Origin: Zygaena filipendulae
Taxonomy: Eukaryota > Arthropoda > Insecta > Lepidoptera > Zygaenidae
Assembly (NCBI GenBank): GCA_907165275.2
Contig: OU015659.1
Coordinates: forward strand, 6,676,501-6,740,500
Length of the DNA stretch: 64,000 nt
Reading direction: 5' to 3'
Positions 24,001 through 36,000 of the stretch are shown in pieces (the stretch's first letter is position 1; every line of letters begins with the position of its first letter). Position numbers and translations under genes: made by a program. The notes beneath the pieces were generated by a model. That model was not told where the DNA came from. It worked only from the letters and a program-made list of their open reading frames with translations, and ran no database searches.

Positions 24001-27000
24001 ACTTAATCCATGGCTCTAACGAGGCTCTACAATTTATATTTTCCTTAACCTTTACCAACAAAGCCTTAGATCTATAAGACTTCTTCTTTATTTGCTACTA
24101 GCTGTCCCCCGCCGATTTACCCGCGGTACCTAATTTCGGAGTTCCTGCGGGATAAAAAGTAGGCAGGTACCCTATGTCACTCAGGACAACCGTATAGCTT
24201 CCATAAGTGGAAGAATTTTCAAAATCGGTTCAGAAGATCCAGAGATTACCCCCTACAACGTCACAAACTTATGAATTCAAAAACTCACAAACTTTACTTC
24301 TTTATATACCTAATATATTATAGATATAGAAGATAGATTGCTTAACTATAGATTTCGGGTAGTCACAAAAGTGTTTAATGCGGTAGAATCAAATCGGTAT
24401 TGTGTTTCTCAAACATTTATCTTACTAATGTATAGATAATATTATTTTATTTGATTTCATAGATTTGTTTTTTTTTGTATGTTTGTAATGGATAAACCCA
24501 AAACTGCTTAATCTAGTTTAAAAATTCGTTCACCTGGAACTCCGAAACGAACGCAAGTGAAACCGTGGGGAATCAATTAGTATTAAATAAATAGGATGAA
24601 GAAAGAAGCTAACAAATTTAAAATTTATTTTGCAAACATGACAAGCAATGATAGGTTTGAGACACGTTTAATCCTTAGAGACTAATATTATAAATGCGAA
24701 AATAAGTTTGTTTGTTTGTTTGTTTGTTACGCTTTCACGCCTCAACGGCTCAACGGATCATCATGAAATTTTGCATACACGTTTTCAGGGATACCTACAG
24801 AGAAGGACATAGGGTACTTTTTATCCAGGAATTCCCGCGAAAACTGCAAAATTAATGCTTAACTCCAAAAACTTAAATTTTGCATAAGTAGGTACTAGGT
24901 ACACGTTGTGAAGGGTAGGTACAGAAAAAAATATAGGGTAGTAGGTACCATTATCTCGGAATACCCGCGGGATCCCCGAAATTAACGCGGGGAACAGCTA
25001 GTATTTTATAAGCTGAATATCAGATATATGCATGAATGAGTCATGAACATCACAAACTTCCACCTTCCAACAAAACACCTTCACATTACAAACAAAGTCC
25101 TCCACAGCGTCTGTCTGTCTGCTGTTCGCGATAAACTCAAACACTACTGGACGGGTATTCATGCGGTTTTCACCAATAGATAGGGTGATTTAAAAGAAAA
25201 GTCCGGTCGGGGAAACTCCGAAATTATTGCGGGTGAAACCGCGGGGGACAGCTAGTACCTAATAAATACCATAATATACATATGCAATAATCGACACATA
25301 TTATATACTCGCCTCATTCCACATTATTTACTAAGTAATTTGCTCGTGGTCGACTTTGTTTATCTCTTTAATTTTTGAAAGCTTCGATGTGGTTCCAAAG
25401 CACGTGCGAGTACGTACCTGTTTGTTGTTACTAATGTGTATATACACACTAGTAACAGACGTGTGTATACACATTAGTAACAGACGTGTGTATACACATT
25501 AGTAACAGTAGTTATCTACTACAGAGTTAGACAGAAAAGGGTTGCCAAACCGTATTTGAAAGTGTTAACTATGTATTTATTTATTTATTTTTCGGTTTGC
25601 TACAGTAGACTTCTTTATTTTTAGGTAAAGCTATTAGAATCTGTGCTATTAATTATCTTAAATTTAAATGCAAACATTGCCTGAAAGTTTGTGAAAATGT
25701 TTGTTTCTCAATCACGCTTAGCAGCTAAACAGATTGACTTGACATGGCATGTTTGAAACACTGATCTAGGATATGTACTGGATTAGGTAACGCATAGGAT
25801 ATTATATTCTTTATCTCGCTGCCATGAGAATAAAGAAATGGGTAGACCGCGGGAAAAGCTATTATGGGATGAAAAAAATGCATTTTACAAGCTTTTATTT
25901 TGTCAGCAGTCGGATGTAAGTTCTCCGTTGTGAAATTTGATAAACATTTTTAAACTATTAGTTAAATTCGGCATTTATTAGAATATTGTGGTGGTGTTTA
26001 CATCTGAGCTAATCTGATATAATGGAAATTTAAGCAATAACGTTATAGGTATTCATCGTCACGAATTCTTTGATATCCTTTCGGTTTTGTACTCTCTGAA
26101 AAAACTGTGTATGGCTTAAATAGGTACGTGAATTATCGTTTCCAGAATGCATTATTGATATGATAATAATATAATGGCTGCGGCCCCACGTTGCCGCGGT
26201 GTCGTTAGGGTCGGTGCTAACTTACGAGTATGTTCTACCAGAAAGGGTCTGTCAATTAAACATCCATTATAATTATGTTACTGCCATCACGAAAATTTCT
26301 TTTTTTTATGTTTGAAGTCTTTTTTAAATTGTTAATTTATTTAGATTTAAGCAGCTATTCGTCGCGGTTTCATCCGCGTTAATTACAGAGTTTTCACGTT
26401 TATTCTCGTCTCAAATTTCTAAAAGAAAAAAAATAAGTTTTACCTACTAACTTTATGTTAAAAAGAAACATAAAAACAGCGCGCATAAGTTTTCGACGTG
26501 TTGATAAATCATGCCTGCCCATTTCCTTTGTATTCAGCACCAGCGAAAACCCACGTTATATGCAGTCAAAGGTTTTCTCTGCGATTTGTTTTTTTTTCGT
26601 TCTTCAACATACCTTAATCTGTGACCTAGTTATCTAGTAAATATGAATTATCGAATATTTGATTAATAATATGTTCCTCGTTTGAAATAACATCATGGTT
26701 ACCGGAAGCGACCACGAACCGGTAGACGCGGCGTGGATACCCACGCCACATAAGGTTGGTAGGTGCGCATGGTGAAGGTCGCGCGCGGGACGCCATTGTA
26801 TGCGGGAAGTGCAGGACCGGGCGTTGTGGCGATCCTTGGGGGAGTCCTATGTCCAGCAGTGGAGGACGTCTTTCGGCCGATATGATGATAATAGAGGCAT
26901 TAATTTCTAGGTGAGGATGTCGTACATAGAGATCTACAACGAAAACATCAGGGACCTGCTGAATCCGGGTTCGGGTCCGCTGGAGCTGCGCGACGAGGGC

Positions 27001-30000
27001 AGCAGCGGCTCGCCGGTGGTGGCGGGGCTGAGCGAGTTGCGGGCGACCAGCGCCGCCCACGTCTCCGAACTACTCACGCGCGGCGACCGCGCGCGCACTG
27101 CTGAGGCCACGCACGCAAACCAACACTCCTCCAGAGGACACGCTTTACTTAGGTCAGAAAATATACATATAATAATAGGTGTCAAGTATGGTCAATGATA
27201 TTTGCTTATAATATCACTAGCTGTTGCCCGCAGTGTTTATTCCGAAATTCCCGTGGCAATTTTGGATTCCCCGCGGGAATTCCGGGATAAATGTAGGTAC
27301 TCTGTATCCTTTGTACCCCTGACAACGTGTATGCAAAATTTCATGGTGAATGGTTAAGCCGTTAACGCGTGAAAGTATTTTAAAGAATGTATTTGCGTGA
27401 AAGCATAACAATTGTTATCCTAGGGGTGAAAGTAACCTCGATCTCGCTACGCTCGGGCGCCAAACCCCGTCTCGGGACTAAATAATATAATAATAACACT
27501 GTGCTTTTCATTACGAATGCAAGGAAAGTCAAAATAAAAATAGGAATTAGCTAAAGAAAAAAATTAGTGAATTTTATTTCACATAAATCAACCATTAGGT
27601 GTGCTACTGGCCAGTAAGTATGCCCCCTATGACATAAAAAAAACTTGAGTTTCTGCAGTATCCAGCTGTCAGTTGAAAGCGATTCTCCCTAGGGCTGAAA
27701 AGTGTTACTTTTAACCCGCTTCTCAGGCAACTTCAGACCTACTTTCCGAGTATGAGTAATGAAAAGTACTTTTTCCGACACTTTCAACAATTTTATCGTT
27801 TATTTCAACCAATTTACCCAAATCCCTGACAAATCATATACCTAAACCTTCCTCATGAATCACTCTATTTATTGGTGGGAACCGCATGAAAATCCGTTCA
27901 GTAATTTTTAAGTATACCGCTTAGAGACAGACAGACAGACGCAGCGGAGGACTTAGTATCTAAACTAATATTATATATTTAAGAGTAGAGTGAGGAATCA
28001 TTTCTTGGAGTCCAGCAGCCTGCCTTGAGTGGCGATTTCAAACTTGCGTCCGTCTTTATCTCTCCCGTTTTCTCAACTTTTATATTTTTAGGTATTACTA
28101 GATACTTATGTATGTCCACTCAGTATGTATAATATGGTATGTATATGTTATATAAATAAATAAAGGGAAATTATTTGATTTTTTGTTTGTTTGTTACGAT
28201 TTAACTCAAAATCTATTAGACCGATTTTTGTTTTACCCGTGGTGATTTCCGAGTTCCCGTAGGGATTCCAGCATAAACTATGCGTAGGTATAAACCTTCT
28301 TCTTGATACTCCATCAAGGTTTTAAAATAAACTCATCCCAATTACGTTACCTAGTTTTAAAGATGTAAGCATAATAATAATAATAATAATATCTCTTCCA
28401 GTCTTTTAGAAAAGGCATAGATAAGTGCGAGCCGCGAGGCTCTACGACCGTAGCGCTCGGCGGCGGGCAGCGTAGCGCTACTACGATCGATTGTTAACTG
28501 AGTTTCTGTAGATTCCACCTCATTCAATTCCTATCATTACAATATTTTCAGTCCCATAACTTACACAATAATTCAATGAACAACATACTTTCATTCATAT
28601 TAAATTATAAATGCGGACATAATTCTGTTTGTCTATCTGTCTTTTAGGTGCCTTTTCAAGCCTTAACTACTCAACCGGTCATTGTGAAATTTTGTATAAA
28701 CGTTGTCAGGGGCAAAAGGAGGCAAAAAAGTAAGAGTATAGGGTACTTTAAATTATACTACCAGCTGTTTCCCGCGGTTTCACCCGCGGATTTCAATTTC
28801 GGAGTTTCCGCAGGAATTCCAGGCAAAAAGCAGCTTATGTGCTTCTCTGTAGTATCCCTGACAAAGTGTATGCTAAATTTCATGATGCTCGGTTAAACGT
28901 AACAAACAAACAAATAAACTCACATTCGGACTTTTAAATAGTGATAAGGATGGCATTTAACTAATTAAGTTAAATTTAGTTGAATGCCCACTAACAATAA
29001 TGTATAATGAACGAATGAGTGCGGTAGTTTTGTTTTAAAATCTTTACTTAAAATTAAGTAAGTAATCATTAAAACGACTCTATGAGTGCGGCCGTAAGTA
29101 TTGTAAATATACGTATAGCTTGCCAGGTATTATTGTGCTGTGTGTGCACTGTGCGTGTGCAGTGTGACGGTGAGCTTGTCTGTGGAGGGCGGCACGCAGC
29201 GCGGCCGGCTGTTCCTGATCGACCTGGCGGGCTCGGAGCGCGCCGGGCTGCGCGCGCGCCGCCTGGAGGGCGCGCACATCAACCGCTCGCTGCTCGCGCT
29301 CGCCAACTGCATCATGGCGCTCTCGGGCGGCGCCAGGCAAGTGCCTTCAACTCGCGTCACGCGTCAGCAATAGAGTGTTAACCCACACTGAAAAAATTTT
29401 AAGTACCTACCTACCTAAATCGTGTTTTAAAATTATAGCACCATTTTGTGTCAATTTTTTTTACTAGACAACAAAAAAGTTAAAAACTCCCAACGAAGTG
29501 TTCTGTATTAATAACTTAATTTATGAATTTTTGTGGGATAACATGTTTTTACTTATCGGCGTCCAACTGTTTTACCACTTAATAATAGGCGTGTTTATAT
29601 ATGTACTTATATCTATAGTATAATGTGTTTGTTATAATATATAGTATACCTACCTAATATACCACATTTGCTTGGTTTCAATTCCTCGACACAAGCTTAT
29701 CTACAGCTTAGTGATCAAGTAGACATGTGTGTTGTGAAGTGTTGTTTAAAAAAAATAACACATCACAGTGTTACACTTACACAATGTACAATATAAATCA
29801 TCAAATTTTGTAGCTTTCCCTGCATATAAGTCATAATTAGTTCAGAAGTAAACCAAAATTTGGTATCGTTCATTTCAGTATAACACCTATACGTTTAGGG
29901 TAAGATATTGTGTGGGTTAGCATAATATTTTTTTGTTTCTACGTTATACTCCTGCATTGTTTTTACATTTTTAGAAGCAGCCGACTTTGTTTTTTGTACG

Positions 30001-33000
30001 TCTAGATACGTGAACTACCGCGACTCGAAGCTGACGCGGCTGCTGCGCGAGGTGCTGGGCGGGCGCTGCCGCACCGCGATGGTGGCGCACGTGGCGGCGG
30101 GCGGCGCGCACCGCGAGACCACGCGCTCCACGCTGCACTACGCGCAGCGCGCCAACGCCATCACCAACAGGGTGCGCGCGCGATACACATGCGCAAAACA
30201 ATACACAACAACATGACCCTAACAGTGTAATGTGGTGTAACATTACTTTTCCAGTCGGGTGATATTACTCGAAAACATTAGTGTAGTGATTTTTTGTGTA
30301 ATAAATATATGGTATATTATACTACCTAGTTGCCGTATCGTTTGGTTTCCACGATGCAAGCATATTTTTATCTACAAACACATCTCAAACCATTAACGCG
30401 CACGTAGAGTAATATTAAAGTTTTATAATTTAAGGTTGAAAGAGAGCTCGTGGAAACTCCGAAGCACTTATCACAATACCGCTCGGTCATAAACGAATTG
30501 CGGGAAGAGATTTCGCGACTCAAGATGAAAATGAAAGATGATCTTTCAAGGTAAAGTCACTTCATTGCATGTCACTTGGGAAATGATGTATCTATTGCAC
30601 GTATATAATAATTAAGTTTTGTTTGCCATTCCTTTATATCCTTACTTGCTGTTCCCGGCGAGTTCACCCGAGTTAATTTTGGAATTTCCGCGGAAATCCC
30701 GGTATAAAACGTCCTTCTTGGTACCCTTCCTTCTTGGTATTTCATTATGATCGGTTGAGTGGTTAAAACGTGAATGCATAACAAGCAAATAAACTTACAT
30801 TACTACAATAGTAAAACATGAGTAAGACTTCGTTTCTTTCACTAATAGATCGAAAGAAGAGCTAAGGGAAAGGACGAAACCAGACCAGATCGTAAAGTTG
30901 ACGGACGAGGAGGTGGCACAGAGTGCGGCGCGTATGAAAGCGCTGCGCGAGGCGATCGTGTCGACGTTCAAGCAGCAGATGCGTCTGCGGCGCCGGCTCA
31001 TGGAGCTGGACAGCCACCTGCTGGGGCTGGCGCTGGACGCGGAGCGGCAGCACGCCGCCATCTCGCACTGGGAGGCGCGCTTCAACCGCCTCTACAAGCC
31101 GATCAGCTTCACCGGCTCGCGGCTCAGCACTCAGCAAAGTTATAGGTGATCGCTTTTAAACTCTGACTAGCCTTGCTTGACACACTAGTTATTTTCATAG
31201 TGAAATGAAATGATCTTTATTCGTTACGAAACCGGTAAAAACAGAAATAAGTATAGGTAAACATGAAATAACAAAAAAGTAGCATAAAAACAGTCGCAAC
31301 AAAATGGCAACCAGCTCATCATAAACCAGGAACCGTCAGGGACCCGATGCTGGTCTTCCGCTGGTGCCGCATGTGACGTGTACTAAGACTAACAAATAAA
31401 TTTTTAACACAATCATACATACTGTTGTGTCATAGTTATAAATATTTCTATATCTACTCCACCTGGTAGCCTAGAAGAGATCGCTTTATACCTTTTGTAG
31501 CCACTAAGTTTATTACTTTTTTATGTTTTCAATGATTCCTATTGATTGTGGCGCTGAATATTGTGTTATTTATTCATTCATTTACACACATATCCACATC
31601 GCCATTGAAACTTATTCCCAAAGACTCGTTAGTAATCGAAACTGACCTCTTGATCGGAAAGCGACTTGAGGATAATCAATTACTCTCTAATAGGTATAGA
31701 ACCGCATTCAGCACACGTATATAGTGTTACAAAATTTCAAGTGTGGTGGCAACAGTTTACTGTTGGCGCTAAGTCTCGCGTCAGTTGGCGCTTGACGCGA
31801 CACATCGACTGGTATTTTGTGCTTAAATTTCGACCGGAATTTTGAATGAAACCAACGTGTAATATCTCTATGATAATAACCTACATTATTCTTCAAATCA
31901 TATACTGACCGGTTTCCCGTTAGACGAATCGAGAATCTTCCGTTTCCTCACAATTTTTTGGTGGTGTAAAATATGACGACCCGCTTGGCGCAGTATAGGT
32001 TGCCACTCGCTAATCACGAGGTTCCGGGTTGGATAATAATCGGTGGGGTTGAACTTTGTGTGAAGAACACAAGGTTCCATTTTCCAGTCTGGGCGTTTGT
32101 ATATTTATACTTAGTATAATCCCTCCTGTTATTATAAATGCGAAAGTAACTCTGTCTATCTGTCTGTCTGTTACGCTTTCACGCCTTAACGGCTCAACCG
32201 ATCATCATTAAATTTTGCATACACATTGTCTCGGGTACAGAGAAGGACATAGGGTACTTTTCGTTCCGGAATTCACGCGGCAACTTCGAAATTTACGCGG
32301 GCGAAACCACGGGGTGGTCCCCGCTGTTGCTAGTAATACAATATAATATGTACCTACATAATAATATGTACCTGGAATATGATTGGTTTTCACGACACAA
32401 GCTTATAGTTTAGTGTGGGACCAAGACCAAGATAGATCTGTGTGTTGTGAAGTGGATTATTATTATTATTATAAATATGGTGTGGTATGTATGCGGTGAT
32501 AGAGGTGGCACCGGTGGTTCGAGCACGATGTCGGGCAGCGAGCGCGCGGAGGCCGAGGTGGCGGTGGAGCAGGCGTGGGCGGAGCTGGCGGCTGTGGAGC
32601 GCGAGCAGGAGGCGGCGCGCGCCGAGCGGCAGCGCGTGGAGGCGCAGCTCGAGCAGGTGCGCCTGCGCGGCGCGCAACTCGAACAGGTACACACTTTTTT
32701 TTTTCATTTTTATGTGCAGAAACTCGGCCAGTATCTGAGTGTTTGAAGAGGGTATTTTCGGTGATAATTTTTTTTTTTCTCTTTAATGGGCATGATGACT
32801 AATTTTTTTAGTCCGTTTTACAAATATTGGACACGTATTTTTTATTTTCTTACGTAATCAAAAAATAACGGCGATACATTGAGTTGAAATTTCGCGTGAA
32901 GTCACTATTCGGACAGTTTGTATGGCGGTTTTAGCGGTTAGTGACGTCACGACCCCCTCACCATAAACTTTAATGAGCTTTATCTCTATATATTTTAATT

Positions 33001-36000
33001 TATTTGAAAAAGCAAAAACTACGTGTCTATTGTTTTTTTATTTTCTAACTGACGGACTAATTAGAATTTTGATTTTCAAAAGTAGTTAACATCCCCATTA
33101 ATGGCTAGCTATTCATATATAGCCATTATGTAAGGATGACTGTATAAGATATTCGGTCAGTATCTAAATGTTTGAAGAGGCACTGCAGCCTGCAGAGTAG
33201 TTTCGGTAATAAAATTGCTATTTTCCTTCTTTTTTATGATGGTGGTGTAGGTAGAAACTCGACAAGTATTTTTGAGCATTTGAAGAGGCAGTGCAGGGAG
33301 TTTTTTAAGGTAAATTGCTCGAATTTAAGTGAAACAGTTAAGCAGAATCTTCTTGAAGTGACGAAGGGTCTGCATTCGTTTCTGAATCCATTCGGTAGTA
33401 GGTAGATTATGTCACTTTATAAAAAATGCTATTGCCTCTGTATGTTATTCTATTTTTAGGTTAGTAGGTAAAAGATTAGTAGGTAAGTATTATAGATTCA
33501 TTTTCATACGTATTCCATGCTCGAAACGTCGCGCGTCGGATGCATTAGGTATTTATAGCCTGCACGCTCGTTGCGCGCTGAACTATAATATACTTTTCAG
33601 CAATACACACATCAACAAAATCTAGGGATACCTTAATCCTAAATTATTTACGACTTTATAGTTTAAAATCTTTTTAGTTTCCATAAAAAGTTTATATACA
33701 GATTGAAACCTCTTTTATTCTATTTTCGAAATTTAAAAACCTAAATAAAAAAAAAACAAAATAAAAACTATACGGCGGCAAAATTGTCATTACTACTTGT
33801 TACAATAAGGAAAATTTAGATTGTTTTATTGATATTAATTAATGAAAAGAGATTAGATTGTATTTATTTTTTAATTAATCGGGCCGAGTGAGCTTTAAGA
33901 GTCATGTCACGTCGTCATTTGAGTCGAGATGAAATGTTACGAGCCGTGGGCATATTAGAAAATGGTGCTATTCAACGCGTCGTTGCTGAGGCCCTACACA
34001 CCAGCCAAAACGTGATATCAAGGTTGTGGTCACGTTATCGCAGTGCTGGGGATGTGGCTGAACAGCACACCGGTAGATATCGTGTTACTACGCAGGGACA
34101 GGATCGATTTCTCCAAATGACCGCCAGAAGACAACCCAATGTCACAGCGATGCAACTAGTCCGAAGGCTCCAGGAGGACCACCAGCTGATGGTAAGCGGC
34201 CAAACCGTGCGAAGAAGGTTGCATGAAGTTGGTCTTCATGCTAGAAGACCACTACGTGTTCCAGCATTGCGACGTGGCAATCGCGGTCGGTGGCTTTCGT
34301 GGGCTCGGGAGCATTTACCATGGAGTGACGAACAATGGTCTTTGGTGCTGTTCACCGATGAGTCCCGGTTTGGGTTTCATCCGGATTCACGAAGAACACG
34401 CGTTTGGGGAACGCCAGGAAGAGTTAGCCGTTTATGGCACCCTCAGGAAGTCCACTCATACCAAGGCGGGACAATCATGGTGTGGGCAGGAATTCGTCTT
34501 GGCGGACGAACCCAGCTCGTTTGGATCCAAGGCAGCATGACTGCACAAAAATACCACGAGGAGGTAGTAGAGCCTGTTATTGTCCCGCACAGAATCCAAA
34601 TGGGCCAGGAATTTCTACTCATGCACGATAATGCTCCTTCCCATACGGCGCGGCTGGTGGCGGCCGCTCTCCGAGACCACGATATTCAAGTTTTGGATTG
34701 GCCTGCACAGTCGCCCGACTTAAATCCTATCGAGCATGCCTGGGACATGTTACAACGGAAATCTTTGGAAGATTTCCCGCCAAATTTGACAACGGAACAA
34801 CAACTTTACGAACACTTGCAAAGAACATGGGACCTCATACCGCAGCTAGACATTGACAATTTAATTTTAAGTATGAACAATCGATGTCGATGTGTAATTA
34901 ATGTAAGAGGTGGCAATACTGATTATTAATAATTAGATTTTATTAGATTCTTTCATTTTTATTTAAAATTTAAACTTTTATGAGAAGAAATGAAATTTTT
35001 TATCATAACAATTTTCTACGGCAATTATAAAAATTAACATTATTATTTAAAACAAAAAAATTACGAAATGTTTTTAATTTTTTATTAAAGACCTTAAAAT
35101 AACCTATCATTCTTCCATTTACTATGTCAGAAAATTCTTCTTAGATTTTTAGATATTTGAAGAAATATAAAATATCCCTAGATTTTGTTGATGTGTGTAT
35201 TAGTCAAAGCCAAGGTCAAATAATTTTATTCAAAGGTGGCCCATAATGTGGTCCTTTTTGACGTCCATCAAATTCCAACAATTATTATGAAAGCACCTAT
35301 AAAATTAAAATAGAAATAATTAGGCATTAATACTACATCTTTATAAAATATAAATAAAAATGTATGTTTGTACCTACCTATGTTGGTCGTCTATGCGTTT
35401 CTAAACCATTGGTCTGATTGTGATGAAACTTTGGCGGGTTGCTCTGCCTGCGTCCGAACAGGTTCCTGATATAAAGCGAATTGTGAAACTCACATGAGTA
35501 AATCTCCGAAATGGTTGGACAAATTTTGACGGGACTTTCACTGCTAATTAGCTGATGTTATAAGGGGTAAATTAGGTTACTTTGGGGTTTCTGCGAAAAT
35601 TCCGAACCTCACGCGGGTGAAACCGCGGGATACAGCTAGTATAATATTAAAATACCTTACCTAACCTAACGCACTACCCACGACTTTGAAAATAGCATTC
35701 CAATAAATAGCTAGTACGTAGTGCAGCGTGAAATTTAGGAAATCATAACCTAATATTTTTTTATTTACAAAGTAGGGTTATAAGATAGTGGGAATAAACT
35801 TTCATAAGTTTCTCTTCACACTATCTTATCTTAATTAAAAGACGCATTCCATTCTTTTCTGCACGTATAATAATTTTGCAAATACCACACAAGGTCGATA
35901 TACGGTATAGGAGCTGCCGGCGCACATAAGCAGCGGTCCGGAGCGCGAGGTGTTGTCGCTGGTGTGCCGCGTGCACGAGCTGGAGGCGGACAAGCTGGCG

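Noticed and set aside
29080..29381. Long open frames in other frames around 29.1-29.4 kb and at 32.4-32.8, 35.8-36.4 and 38.2-39.1 kb
   Set aside because: Shadows of very GC-rich KIF19 exons; only the phase-consistent kinesin frame has family motifs.
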